NCBI GenBank assembly: GCA_016293845.1
Contig: JAEDDH010000010.1
Location: 1-64,000, forward strand
From: Bacteroidales bacterium
GTDB lineage: Bacteria; Bacteroidota; Bacteroidia; Bacteroidales; UBA3824
Direction: 5' to 3'
DNA length: 64,000 bases
Below the pieces are notes generated by a model. It searched no databases and was not told the DNA's origin. It saw only the letters and a program-made list of their open reading frames with translations. Positions 16,511 through 25,264 of the stretch are shown one piece after another. How positions within the stretch are numbered: position 1 is the stretch's first letter; every line of letters begins with the position of its first letter. A program made the position numbers and the translations under genes.

Positions 16511-18091
16511 CTAATAATGTAATGCTGCTGCACGATAATCTTCGGGCGACAGTTGAAATATTTTTAAGTCAAAATCCTTTGCTACTATAAATAGATGCTC
16601 AAAAAACGCAGACTGAATTTTTTCGAATGCCCCCCATTCAGTAATTTTTGTAAAAGCGTATATTTCAATGGGAATACCTGTGGCAGTGGGCTGCATTTGA
16701 CGAACCACGAGATGTCCGTTTTCTACAAATATTCCCTCTTTTTCTAATATGCGGTTGAAAACGCTGTGTGGCATCAGTTCGTTGTTGACAAAATCATAGT
16801 CGAGACCGTAAGTTACAGGATAATAAATCTTTGGATCTTTGCGGTCGATTTCAACTTTATGTCCTCTGCTCTTGATAAACTTGGCGAAATCCTTGATGTA
16901 CAGATCGCCATTTTCGTTGGTGTCGAGATACATTTCAGACTGAGGTCCGTTGATTTTTAAAAACTCCTCTTTGTTGTTGACAAGATATTCCTCTCTTGTT
17001 CCTTTTTTGGTTTTTACCAAAGTGGGTTTATATTTTTTGAACACTTGGCAATTGGCGCGGATATATAGTTCAACGTATTGTCTAAAAAGTTCGATATTCG
17101 ACATCTCCATTTTGTCAAATTCTATTGACGGGGCGCCGCTACCGATTTTTTCCTGACGTTCTTTGATATAGTCGTTGAGGATTGTGTATTTTGAAATCTT
17201 TTGGAGAAACTCCTCGTCAACCGCCTTAATACTCTCGGCGTTGAACAAAAGTGTCCGTTTGATGCGGCGAGCTTTGGTTTCTTGCATGTTGCTCCAATTT
17301 ATAAACGATTCGCTCATCAGCGATGCTGTGGGAACGGTAACAATGCTGTTGTCGAAGTTTCGCACTTTTACTGTGGTGAGGTTGATGTCTACCACGTGAC
17401 CCTCAATATTGCGGCTCGACATTGTAATCCAATCATCTTTTTTTATCATATTCATGGTAGACAGTTGAATAGATGCCACAAATCCCAAAATAGAATCCTT
17501 GAATACAAGCATCAGCACTGCCGACATTCCAGCAAGACCAGCGAGCAATGCGTCGGGACTTTTGTCGAGTATTATCGATATGGTTAAAATAAGGCAGATA
17601 AGTATGGTGATTATTTTTGCCACTTGAGCGTAACCCTTGAAACTCATTTTGCGGCGTTTTTGGCGCATAATAGAATCAAGAATGTCGTTGGCGGCGTCAA
17701 GTGCTCTGAGCACAGTCATCATTACAGAGAAAATATTGTATACATAACAAGCTGTGCGAATGTGCTTTACCCAATCTTCATCGGTGATTGCAAACTGTAT
17801 TAGGTAATAAATAATGGCGGCGGGAACCATGTGCGACAGCGGAATAAGCACTTTGTGTTTTACAAGTTCGTCGTCGTACTTGTTTTCGTTTTTGGTAACG
17901 ATGGTGTGAACCACGCGGTTGATTATCAACTTGGTGATGAAGTAACTGATAAAGCAGATAATGGCAATTATCAACATATTGATAATGCCTTTAAATATAA
18001 TAGCCCAATCTTCTGATATGTGCCAGTCCATAAATGTGGCTATCAGATAGTCGGAAAAATCCTTAAACAAGTCGAATAATATTTTGCTCAT
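16511..18091 (-). CDS. MscS-family mechanosensitive channel
   Basis: A 526-residue inner-membrane protein. About five hydrophobic segments occupy residues 20-195, with the pore-lining helix around SPDALLAGLAGMSAVLMLVFKD. The MscS beta domain follows (IQLSTMNMIKKDDWITMSSRN, GHVVDINLTTVKVRNFDN, VTVPTASLMSESFINWS), then a long cytoplasmic C-terminal region. Length and layout are closer to YbdG-type channels than to the small MscS. It protects against osmotic downshock. The gene diverges from the dus gene at 18188. Confidence 0.93.
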   Translation of the reverse strand: MSKILFDLFKDFSDYLIATFMDWHISEDWAIIFKGIINMLIIAIICFISYFITKLIINRVVHTIVTKNENKYDDELVKHKVLIPLSHMVPAAIIYYLIQFAITDEDWVKHIRTACYVYNIFSVMMTVLRALDAANDILDSIMRQKRRKMSFKGYAQVAKIITILICLILTISIILDKSPDALLAGLAGMSAVLMLVFKDSILGFVASIQLSTMNMIKKDDWITMSSRNIEGHVVDINLTTVKVRNFDNSIVTVPTASLMSESFINWSNMQETKARRIKRTLLFNAESIKAVDEEFLQKISKYTILNDYIKERQEKIGSGAPSIEFDKMEMSNIELFRQYVELYIRANCQVFKKYKPTLVKTKKGTREEYLVNNKEEFLKINGPQSEMYLDTNENGDLYIKDFAKFIKSRGHKVEIDRKDPKIYYPVTYGLDYDFVNNELMPHSVFNRILEKEGIFVENGHLVVRQMQPTATGIPIEIYAFTKITEWGAFEKIQSAFFEHLFIVAKDFDLKIFQLSPEDYRAAALHY

Positions 18092-18187
18092 AGTAGTGAT
18101 GTTTTGGTGTTATTTACAAATGTCAAAAATAGTGGTTTTGGCGTTTTTTTCAAAAAAAGTTTGTTTCTTTGTGAAAAATTTTTTCAA

Positions 18188-19192
18188 ATGTTTACAATCG
18201 GAGATATAAAATTCAACCGTTATCCCCTGTTTCTTGCGCCTATGGAAGACGTTACAGATGTGTCGTTTCGCCATATTTGCAAAATGTACGGGGCTGATAT
18301 GCTTTACACAGAATTTATTGCAAGCGAGGCACTTGTGCGCAATATCGACAAAACTGTAAAAAAAATGCACCTCGAAGATTCGGAGCGTCCCGCAGGTATA
18401 CAAATCTATGGACACGACCCTGTGCACATGGCAGAAGCTGCTCAAATGGCGGCAGAACTCAAACCCGATTTGATTGACATCAACTGTGGATGTCCTGTGA
18501 AAAAAATTGCCACCCGAGGCGATGGCGCAGGACTACTTCAAAATCCCGACCTAATGATCGAGATAGTAAAAGCTGTGGTTGTCGCCGTACCCAATATACC
18601 CGTAACAGTGAAAACCCGTCTTGGATGGGACGAAAACTCAAAAATCATTGTCCCTCTTGCCGAACGTCTTCAAGATGCAGGTATTAAAGCACTTGCCATT
18701 CACGGTCGCACACGTATGCAATTATATAAAGGTGAAGCCGATTGGACTCTCATTGGCGAAGTAAAGAATAATCCGCGGATGCACATACCCATTATTGGCA
18801 ACGGTGATGTGGATTCTCCTCAAAAAGCAGCCGAAATGCGCAAGCGCTATGGAGTAGATGCTATAATGATAGGCCGCGCCGCTGTGGGATGTCCATGGAT
18901 ATTTAAAACAGTTCATGAATATTTGGAAACTGGTGTTCTTCCTCCCGAACCTACAGTTGCCGAGCGAGTAAAACTTGCCAAGTATCAGTTAGAAACATCG
19001 ATGCAATGGAAAGGCGATACTCGTGGAATGTTAGAGATGCGTCGTCATTATTCGCAATATTTTAAAGGTGTGCCAGATTTTAAACCATTCCGTATGCGCC
19101 TTGTTACCGAACCCGACCCTGCTGTAATATCTCAAATATTAGATGAAGTGGGCGAACGGTACAAAGATTTTAGTTTTGAACAAGTTGGCTAA
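18188..19192 (+). CDS. dusB: tRNA-dihydrouridine synthase (DusB-like)
   Basis: A 334-residue FMN enzyme that reduces uridines in tRNA to dihydrouridine. Motifs: APMEDVTD near the N terminus, DINCGCPVKKIATRGDGAG containing the catalytic Cys, HGRTRMQ, and IGNGDVDSPQKA for phosphate and FMN binding. The ATG at 18188 (MFTIGDIKFNRYPLFLAPMEDVTD) is chosen because the longer frame from 18104 adds a Phe/Lys-rich stretch without conservation. The assignment to the DusB subgroup rather than another Dus is an inference. It ends at the bidirectional terminator at 19203-19234. Confidence 0.92.
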   Translation: MFTIGDIKFNRYPLFLAPMEDVTDVSFRHICKMYGADMLYTEFIASEALVRNIDKTVKKMHLEDSERPAGIQIYGHDPVHMAEAAQMAAELKPDLIDINCGCPVKKIATRGDGAGLLQNPDLMIEIVKAVVVAVPNIPVTVKTRLGWDENSKIIVPLAERLQDAGIKALAIHGRTRMQLYKGEADWTLIGEVKNNPRMHIPIIGNGDVDSPQKAAEMRKRYGVDAIMIGRAAVGCPWIFKTVHEYLETGVLPPEPTVAERVKLAKYQLETSMQWKGDTRGMLEMRRHYSQYFKGVPDFKPFRMRLVTEPDPAVISQILDEVGERYKDFSFEQVG

Positions 19193-19202
19193 TAATCGAC
19201 AT

Positions 19203-19234
19203 AAAAAAAGCGGAATTTTTAAGTTCCGCTTTTT
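19203..19234. terminator. Bidirectional terminator, dus and lysozyme
   Basis: AAAAAAAGCGGAA pairs with TTCCGCTTTTT across an 8-base loop, between the convergent genes ending at 19192 (+) and 19241 (-). Confidence 0.92.
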
Positions 19235-19240
19235 GGTTTA

Positions 19241-19870
19241 TTACTCAGAGTTAAACATTGCAATCTCCCATTTTCGGATATTCAAACTGTACTGACTTGT
19301 AACAAGTGTACCGTCGGGCTTGTGGTATTTACACCATTTTCTAAACTCCTCGTCAGGACTTTCGCCGTTGTCGATTTTCACCTTCAACTGACTTTTTAAG
19401 TAACGGCCGATACCCTTAGCAAAAATAAAGTGGGCAACAGCCATTAGCTGATTTTCGGTAAGACCCGAAGAGTGTTTTCGTGCAAGAACAAGACACTTAG
19501 AAAAGTCGCTTCGCAAAAGTCGGTCAGCTTCCTGACGTGTAATGCGGTCGTCTTTAAAATGCTCGTTGTCTTTCACCACGTGTCCATATCCGATGGTTTT
19601 ATAACCGGCGGCGCAGTAATAAGCCTTACCACCGGCAAAACCCTCGTGCTTTTTGATAAACGCGATGGTTTGTTCAAAAACGTCGGAATAACCTGTAGTA
19701 GGCACACAAGGAATAATAGTGTACTTTTCTACCGTTTCCACGACGTGCTTTTCCTCAAATTGTTCGCCCCTGATATCAAAATAACTTTTGTCAGGGTCGG
19801 GGGCTGTGGTGCTACTTGTAAGCATTACACAACCGATACTCATAAAGAGTCTTAAAATTAAAGTTTTCAT
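19241..19870 (-). CDS. GH24 phage-type lysozyme, exported
   Basis: A 209-residue muramidase that cleaves the glycan strands of peptidoglycan. The catalytic core runs from about residue 65 to 205 with the GH24 signatures HEGF (catalytic Glu), TIGYGH and LTENQLMAVAHFIFAKGIG, then the C-terminal CKYHKPDGTL and SLNIRKWEIAMF segments. The N terminus MKTLILRLFMSIGCVML is hydrophobic with a Cys in SIGC, so the protein may be a lipoprotein. The ATG at 19870 is preferred over the TTG three codons upstream. It is a lone chromosomal copy with no holin or other phage genes nearby. Its promoter box is far upstream (20052-20059), giving a leader of about 175 bases. Confidence 0.88.
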   Translation of the reverse strand: MKTLILRLFMSIGCVMLTSSTTAPDPDKSYFDIRGEQFEEKHVVETVEKYTIIPCVPTTGYSDVFEQTIAFIKKHEGFAGGKAYYCAAGYKTIGYGHVVKDNEHFKDDRITRQEADRLLRSDFSKCLVLARKHSSGLTENQLMAVAHFIFAKGIGRYLKSQLKVKIDNGESPDEEFRKWCKYHKPDGTLVTSQYSLNIRKWEIAMFNSE

Positions 19871-20110
19871 AACGCTCAAATTATTATGTAAATAATCGCT
19901 CAGGTATTATCCTTAGATATATGCCTGTGCGGCCACTTTCATCGGCTTATAGCCGTATTTGATATGTTATGATATAATTTAAAGTTATTTGTATTTGTTA
20001 TTATAATTTTATTTTTATAATCTCTTATACTTTATTCTTTAAATTATGTTGCAAATATATACACAAATTTTACTAAATGCAAATATATTTCTTCTCTTTC
20101 TGCATTTTTT
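19871..20110 (-). promoter_or_regulatory. Long lysozyme leader and promoter box
   Basis: TATATTTG on the minus strand (20052-20059) is the only good box upstream of the lysozyme ATG. The leader contains a small hairpin CGGCT/AGCCG (around 19943-19955) and otherwise AT-rich sequence. A regulatory role is speculative. Confidence 0.4.
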
Positions 20111-20112
20111 AT

Positions 20113-20157
20113 AAAAAAAAATATGACACCCCTCTACAATAGTCTGTGGAGAGGGTG
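20113..20157 (-). terminator. ubiX operon terminator
   Basis: In the minus direction the stem CACCCTCTCCACA/TGTAGAGGGGTG is followed by a run of T, 46 bases past the ubiX stop. Confidence 0.75.
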
Positions 20158-20202
20158 AAGGTTAAAAAAATATTGTTAAAAATTGTTAATTTTTTTAAGA
20201 TT

Positions 20203-20757
20203 TTACATTTCTCTCCACTTAAAACCATCGTTTTTGATGTTGAGAAGCGAAAGAATTCGATCAACAACGGTGTTGGTAAGCTGTTCGATGGTGGTGGGAG
20301 AGGAGTAAAACGAAGGCGAAGCAGGACAAATGATACCTCCGGCAAGTGTAATGCGCTCCATGTTTTGTATATGTATCAGACTAAGAGGAGTTTCGCGAAC
20401 GGTGAGTATAAGTTTTCTTCGTTCTTTTAGCATTACATCTGCGGCACGAGTTATTAGCGAATCAGATATTCCGTTGGCAATTCTGCCCAAAGTGCCGCAC
20501 GAACAGGGGCATATTACCATTGCCGAATAGGTGCTCGAACCCGATGCAAATGGAGCGTCAAACTCTTTGTCGGGATATATTTTTATCTTATCGTGGTGGG
20601 GTAGGGGAGAGGTGTTCTCTGAGTTATAAATTTTTAACCCATTACTGCTAAATACAATGCCGATTTGCTCTACTTCGGACGATTTTTCTAATTTTTGGAT
20701 AAGTTGTCGGGCGTAGATAGTTCCGCTTGCTCCGGTAATGGCTACTGCTATTTTCAT
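20203..20757 (-). CDS. ubiX: Flavin prenyltransferase UbiX
   Basis: A 184-residue flavoprotein that makes the prenylated FMN cofactor used by UbiD-type decarboxylases. It has the N-terminal FMN-binding ITGASGTIYARQL, the middle CPCSCGTLGRIANGISDSLITRAADV, and the C-terminal ILTVRETPLSLIHIQNM with PASPSFYSSP. The ATG at 20757 (MKIAVAITGASG) is chosen over the upstream ATG because it starts the Rossmann strand. It overlaps the stop codon of the barrel gene at 20754 by 4 bases, so the two are coupled. No ubiD gene is in the window. Confidence 0.94.
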   Translation of the reverse strand: MKIAVAITGASGTIYARQLIQKLEKSSEVEQIGIVFSSNGLKIYNSENTSPLPHHDKIKIYPDKEFDAPFASGSSTYSAMVICPCSCGTLGRIANGISDSLITRAADVMLKERRKLILTVRETPLSLIHIQNMERITLAGGIICPASPSFYSSPTTIEQLTNTVVDRILSLLNIKNDGFKWREM

Positions 20758-21347
20758 TGTTGCGAGCGATGATTTGAGAGTCGTCGGTAGATGCTCAGAT
20801 TTATAAAATTGTTTCTCCAATATGGCATATCGGGGTCGTTGGTAATTTTGGTGATGCTATAACCAAAATTTGCCGTTAGTTCAAATTTGGGCGAAAGATA
20901 AAACCGAAATCCTGCCAAGCCGTCTACATCGTATTTGTTTAAATAATCGGGATTTTTAATCTCAGCTCCTGTTTCGTCTATAATTTTTGATGATATTCTA
21001 TGATTGTAAGATATACCTAACTCTGCCCCGAATTTTTGCGAAAAACGGTATTTGATTAATATCGGAAGTTCGGCATAGTTGAGCTTGGTTTTAAATTCGG
21101 TGTAGCCTTGAGTGCGTTTGATAGCACCCTTAGAGGTGAAAAGCAAACCAGATTCTATGCTTATAGTTTTGTCGATGGGCGATGAAACGGTAAAACCTGC
21201 GCGGATTCCCGGTTTGTGATATCCGCCTTGAGTGTCGCCATCGATTTGACATCCGTTGATGCCCAAAACTGCAGCACCGATAATGGTTTGCGCTGTGGTA
21301 GATGTGCTTATTGCAATTGCTGTTATTATATATATAAGTGTCTTCAT
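20754..21347 (-). CDS. Small outer-membrane beta-barrel protein
   Basis: A 197-residue exported protein with signal peptide MKTLIYIITAIAISTSTTAQ. The body has the porin/OmpX-like PorT-type pattern: GIRAGFTVSSPIDKTISIESGLLFTSKGA, LNYAELPILIKYRF, LGISYNHRIS, FRFYLSPKFELTANFGYSI, each a pair of amphipathic strands. It is probably an eight-stranded barrel. The function is unknown. The gene is translationally coupled to ubiX through an ATGA overlap, a pairing without an obvious functional link. Confidence 0.8.
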   Translation of the reverse strand: MKTLIYIITAIAISTSTTAQTIIGAAVLGINGCQIDGDTQGGYHKPGIRAGFTVSSPIDKTISIESGLLFTSKGAIKRTQGYTEFKTKLNYAELPILIKYRFSQKFGAELGISYNHRISSKIIDETGAEIKNPDYLNKYDVDGLAGFRFYLSPKFELTANFGYSITKITNDPDMPYWRNNFINLSIYRRLSNHRSQQ

Positions 21348-21352
21348 GTGTT

Positions 21353-21387
21353 AAAAAAATCCCGTTTCATCGTGAAAACGGGATTTT
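21353..21387 (-). terminator. Terminator after the TPR/WG membrane gene
   Basis: AAAATCCCGTTTT pairs with its complement on either side of CACGATGA in the minus direction and ends in a T-run. It lies about 40 bases past the stop at 21427. Confidence 0.88.
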
Positions 21388-21426
21388 AGGTAAAAATATA
21401 AATATGAAAAAAACTATGAGATTGTC

Positions 21427-23511
21427 TTACTCTTCAATCTTGTTGCCCCTATTGTCGATAAAGAAATATGTTGTGTCGTTACCGATTTTGAGACAAACTA
21501 ACGCTTTGCCGTTGCAGAATGTTTCGCCTGCGCCTTTCATCTTGAGATAGTTGAAGTCGAACATTGGCGGAATTACAATATTACCTGTGGTGTCAACGTA
21601 TCCGAATTTACCTTTTGAAAGGTCGTTTTTGTCGTAGCGGTATTTAAAGAGCCACAATCCTTCGGTGGGACGGCGCATACTTAAGAAGTAAGTAGAGTCG
21701 CTGTTGATATTGTTTTGCACTTCGGTGATATAAGCATTTCTGCGGTTTTCGGCGTTGCGGTATTTGCGTTGAGCAACGGTGTCGGTGTTGTCGTATCGGA
21801 TAGCGCGTTTGTAAGCTGTGATTGCGCTGTCGATATAGTGAGGATTGTCGTTAGAGAAATGCTCCATATAGTAGTCGCCAAGATTCATTTGCACATCGTG
21901 AGGTGTTTGAATAGCAGTGGTTTCTATTTCGGGTTGAACAGCTTTGTTGGCTAAGTATTTGCCAATAAAGAATATAGCTGCAACGCCGAGCAACAACAAT
22001 AATACTGTGATTAAACCCCACCAAGCTTTGCGGCGGAGTTTTTTAGCGTGGGCGTTTTCTTTTATTGACGGATCTTTGCGTTGTGCGTTCCAATATGCAA
22101 ACGGAGCTATAAAGATATTAAGCCAACGTAGCCATTTGTTTTTGAAAAAGTTAGTACTCTTGTCGAGCGACTTGGCAATTTCATAACGTTTTTTGAGGTT
22201 TTCGTCGGCAACATTGTAGTTGCGGGCCGTTTTGAAACATTCGGCGGCATTGGCAAAATCACCAACTTCTAACAGAGCCTCGCCTTGAGCCTCAAATTTC
22301 TTGGAGTTTGCCTCGGCATTTTCACCATCTTTGAGCTCGGCAGCATCTTCGTATTCTTCGTAAGCATTGATATAGTCGCGAGTTGCAAACAAGAGGTCTC
22401 CCTTGATCATTTTATACATAAAAGAGAGTGTGTTGCTATTTTCGCGAATACCGGCGTCAATTTCGCTTTTGCGATTGTCGGGAAGAATATTTTTGTATTT
22501 TATATACTCATAAATATAAAGTGCGCGCGAAGGTTGATATTTGGTAGCGTATGCATCGGCTTTGTAGATGAGGTCGCTTGCCGGAGTGTTTGAGAGGTCG
22601 CCAAATTCAAAGTCGTTGAGGTAGTTAGGCACTTTGCTAACTTCGCGGCGAAGGTCGAATATTTTGCGCTGTTTGTCGGTGAGGTTGGTTTTGTGGAGAA
22701 GTTCAAGTTCTTCAAACTGCTCTTTAAACTTAATGGTATTTTCAAGCTCACCGATTTTTGGCTCTTGACTGTTGGTGATGTTGGTAGCTGCAACAGGTTT
22801 GTGAGCGGCTGCAACGGGAGCGGCTTCTGCAATAATAGGCGAGGCTGCTGCGCTAATAGCTGCTGCCACCGCTTCGGCATTAGGAGCCGAAACTGTTTTG
22901 ATGGTTTGCGTGGTAACTGTAGTGGTTGTGGTGGTAGTTGTTGTGTGTGTTTCGGGCTCTGCCTTTGGCTCTTCTACCACTGCAACGTCTGACGAAAAAT
23001 CAAGAAGGTCGTCGCTGTTGCCGTCAACGTCAGATGTGTATTTGTGTTCTGATTCAAACCATTTGCCTGTGATTTTAAAATCAGCCAAAAGTCCAAAAAT
23101 AGCTTTACTATCGATTAGCAAAAGTTCTAATCCGTTTTCTTTGGCAATACGCGAAGTCCAATTTTCCCACCAAGAGGTTTCTTCGGACGTTAGTTTAGTA
23201 GGTACAATGAGCACCCATTTCTTTATGTCGTTGGTTTTCATAAAGGGGAGATTGTCGTTGAGCGACTTTCTGATTTGCCCTTTACGCGAGTTAGAAATAC
23301 CGTCGGTAAAAAATTTGGGGAGGTAAATAATCGAGTTTTTACCTTGATTGTCGACTTTGGAGGTGTCGTTTTCTAAGATATCAGCCGATTTAATGATATT
23401 GTGGTCGGGATATTTTAGCCTCATAAGGTCTTCGCAGAGGTCGCAGAAAGTAAGTCGTGCCACCTGTTCGTTTTCGTATGCTTTTCTAAATTCGTCCCAC
23501 GTATGTTGCAT
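21427..23511 (-). CDS. Nuclease-like domain, TPR, membrane and WG-like protein
   Basis: A 694-residue protein with an unusual order of parts. Residues 1-150 resemble restriction-endonuclease-fold domains (TFCDLCEDLMRLKYPDHN, KKWVLIVPTKLTSEETSWWENW, LELLLIDSKAIFGLLAD); the usual QxK catalytic strand appears altered (IIYLPKFF). Residues 187-207 are a Thr tract (about ten Thr with Val and Gln), followed by an Ala-rich linker. TPR-like helices occupy 310-440, a membrane helix lies at about 494-517, another TPR-like stretch follows, and the end (GKFGYVDTTGNIVIPPMFDF, then TTYFFIDNRGNKIEE) is WG-repeat-like. The topology puts the nuclease-like part in the cytoplasm and the WG part outside. It has its own promoter box (23590-23597). 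I infer a sensor or assembly role; no known system matches. Confidence 0.7.
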   Translation of the reverse strand: MQHTWDEFRKAYENEQVARLTFCDLCEDLMRLKYPDHNIIKSADILENDTSKVDNQGKNSIIYLPKFFTDGISNSRKGQIRKSLNDNLPFMKTNDIKKWVLIVPTKLTSEETSWWENWTSRIAKENGLELLLIDSKAIFGLLADFKITGKWFESEHKYTSDVDGNSDDLLDFSSDVAVVEEPKAEPETHTTTTTTTTTVTTQTIKTVSAPNAEAVAAAISAAASPIIAEAAPVAAAHKPVAATNITNSQEPKIGELENTIKFKEQFEELELLHKTNLTDKQRKIFDLRREVSKVPNYLNDFEFGDLSNTPASDLIYKADAYATKYQPSRALYIYEYIKYKNILPDNRKSEIDAGIRENSNTLSFMYKMIKGDLLFATRDYINAYEEYEDAAELKDGENAEANSKKFEAQGEALLEVGDFANAAECFKTARNYNVADENLKKRYEIAKSLDKSTNFFKNKWLRWLNIFIAPFAYWNAQRKDPSIKENAHAKKLRRKAWWGLITVLLLLLGVAAIFFIGKYLANKAVQPEIETTAIQTPHDVQMNLGDYYMEHFSNDNPHYIDSAITAYKRAIRYDNTDTVAQRKYRNAENRRNAYITEVQNNINSDSTYFLSMRRPTEGLWLFKYRYDKNDLSKGKFGYVDTTGNIVIPPMFDFNYLKMKGAGETFCNGKALVCLKIGNDTTYFFIDNRGNKIEE

Positions 23512-23589
23512 AATTATCTGTATATATGTAAGTTGGTTGATGTTGTGGTTTGCCTTTGCCTAAGCTGTTGTATGCTTACGGCGGTAAGG

Positions 23590-23597
23590 CAAATTTA
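23590..23597 (-). promoter_or_regulatory. Promoter box of the TPR/WG membrane gene
   Basis: TAAATTTG on the minus strand, 78 bases upstream of the ATG at 23511. Confidence 0.45.
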
Positions 23598-23680
23598 CAA
23601 ATATTTATGTATAAAACAAATATGAAGATTATTTTTTTTATTTTTTATCTTAATCGGCGTTGTTGCGAGCATTTTTAAAG

Positions 23681-23714
23681 AAAAAACTCCCCGAGTCCTC
23701 ACGGATACGGGGAG
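23681..23714 (-). terminator. Hairpin, possible minus-strand terminator
   Basis: CTCCCCG (23687-23693) pairs with CGGGGAG (23708-23714), followed in the minus direction by a run of T. No intact minus-strand gene ends here. It may be the old terminator of the decayed cluster downstream of 24317 or a relic. Confidence 0.45.
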
Positions 23715-23817
23715 AAACTTTAAAAATTATGGATTATGACAATATATACGCGATTGACGTACGGGGCAAAGGTAAAAAATATTTTTTATCTAAGCACGTT
23801 GTTGGTGATATTTTTTT

Positions 23818-23825
23818 TATTTTTG
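23818..23825 (+). promoter_or_regulatory. Promoter box of the GDYXXLXY gene
   Basis: TATTTTTG lies 13 bases before the ATG at 23839, implying a very short leader. Confidence 0.45.
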
Positions 23826-23838
23826 TGATGTCAGAATT

Positions 23839-24312
23839 ATGAAGAATAAAATATACATATTAGCCATTGCACTTTTTATGGTGCTTGTAGCGGTGTCTGT
23901 GGTGGCAATTTTCAAGTTGAAAAGTGCCAACAACGGATCCGAAATACTATTAAAATTGGCACCCGTTGACCCGCGTTCGCTTATTCAGGGCGACTATATG
24001 GCGCTCGACTACGAACTTATGTGGGAAATCCGCTACAAGGGCGATTACAAATTTGTGGTGGTAACAGTAGACGACAACCGCGTGGCAACGTTCAACCGCC
24101 TACAAAACGACAGCACCCAGAATGCCAACGAACTCCTACTCCGCTACAAACGCGACGGCAATAAAATTTCCTTGGGCGCCGAACACTTTTTCTTCAATGC
24201 CGACTCCGTAGACAAATACCAACAAGCCGAATACGGATTAATCAAAGTAGATAATCAAGGCAGATGCAGCCTTGTTGGCGTGTGTGATAATGAAAAAAGG
24301 TTGATTGAGTAG
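23839..24312 (+). CDS. GDYXXLXY-type membrane-anchored protein
   Basis: A 157-residue protein with one N-terminal membrane helix (residues 5-27, IYILAIALFMVLVAVSVVAI) and a periplasmic beta-rich domain. The domain carries the family motif APVDPRSLIQGDYMALDYEL around residues 40-60 and later a LGAEHFFFNADSVDKYQQAEYGLIKVD segment. Proteins with this motif usually sit downstream of a multi-spanning DUF2157/DUF4401 membrane protein, and together they form an uncharacterised envelope unit. That partner is absent here; the neighbours are decayed genes, so this may be an orphan left by deletion. The biochemical function is unknown. Confidence 0.82.
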   Translation: MKNKIYILAIALFMVLVAVSVVAIFKLKSANNGSEILLKLAPVDPRSLIQGDYMALDYELMWEIRYKGDYKFVVVTVDDNRVATFNRLQNDSTQNANELLLRYKRDGNKISLGAEHFFFNADSVDKYQQAEYGLIKVDNQGRCSLVGVCDNEKRLIE

Positions 24313-24316
24313 CCCG

Positions 24317-24800
24317 CTAACACTCAATAACACAGCACCTACCCCATTGCCTCAACCGTTCGGCATTGACCTTTTCGCATTGTTTATCGGGGAAAATCCA
24401 GAGAACTTTGGGTTTGCGACCTGTTATTATAGGTTCGTCGGCGTAACCGTCGGTAAAGATTATTATGCCATCGTAATGAGTTTTGGATGTGCGGAAATAA
24501 TCAAAAACTGGCTGAAAATCAGAACCTCCGCGACCAATTACTTTTATTTCGGTCTGCGCTTTTTTGAGTGGAAGAATTTCTCCTAACTCGGTATCAAACT
24601 GCACTGTATCAATACTTTCGATGCCGTATTTAAAGAAACGATTTTAACACCGAATAAAACTTTTGCAACATTTTGCTCTCTACCGAGCCGCTCACATCTA
24701 CCGCCACCAAATGGTTTGTGCGCATTTTGTACAGGCTGCCAAGGTTTTGAAAAATAGAAACCAATTGTCGTAAATATGCTTGCTAATACGGTTGTATGAG
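24317..24800 (-). pseudogene. Remnant of a DUF2201-type VWA protein
   Basis: Two fragments in different frames. The upstream one (about 24650-24750) reads NHLVAVDVSGSVESKMLQKF, containing the metal-site motif DxSGS. The downstream one (24317-24604) reads VIGRGGSDFQPVFDYF, then IIIFTDGYADEPI and PKVLWIFPD. Together they match the C-terminal VWA-like domain of proteins paired with MoxR ATPases. A frameshift and TAA near 24647 separate them, and the large N-terminal part is missing. It lies downstream of the MoxR remnant, in the standard gene order. Non-functional. Confidence 0.75.
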
Positions 24801-24837
24801 GTCATTATGCCAACTATAATATACTTACCAACTGCAT

Positions 24838-25209
24838 TTACTTTTGATACACCTCCATTGCGTTAGCCACTATGAATGCCACAGCCGAGGGGTACATACC
24901 TTGCGAAAATACCGATGTAAAATGCGCCAAGGATTCTTTGTTGCTGCCTGATTCAAGGAGGGCACTGTATTTTTTGAGGTTGGCGGCGGCGGTGTTTTTC
25001 TCTTCGGTGGAGATATGTAGAATAATATCCGAAACTTTTTTCCAAGCCCTGTGGTCGGGAAATGTTTCTAACCCGCTGTCGATTTGCGGACGGTCTGCCA
25101 CATTGCCATCAAGCCAATCGGGATTGGAGGCAATAAAATCGGTTACGCGACTGTCAAGTTTCTGTTTTTCAGCCCACAAGAGCCATTTTTTGAGGTATAA
25201 AATTATATT
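24838..25209 (-). pseudogene. C-terminal remnant of a MoxR-type AAA+ ATPase
   Basis: An open stretch of about 120 codons reading LYLKKWLLWAEKQKLDSRVTDFIASNPDWL, with RAWKKVSDIILHIS further on. This is the usual end of MoxR-like ATPases that precede VWA partner genes. The whole AAA+ core (P-loop, Walker B, arginine finger) is missing and only a TTG could start the frame. With the VWA remnant just downstream it records a deleted MoxR–VWA chaperone pair. Confidence 0.7.
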
Positions 25210-25264
25210 ACTTTCTCTAACGATTATTTTTCTCGTTTATTACTTTTACACAGTAGCATAATTT

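Noticed and set aside
19241..19870. Lysozyme as a prophage marker
   Set aside because: There are no holin, tail, capsid or integrase genes nearby, and the protein has its own signal sequence.
22898..23326. Plus-strand frame rich in Val
   Set aside because: It is the antisense of the Thr tract in the minus-strand membrane gene.
23660..23842. A 60-codon plus-strand frame
   Set aside because: It spans a hairpin and a promoter box, has no ribosome-site context and matches nothing recognisable.
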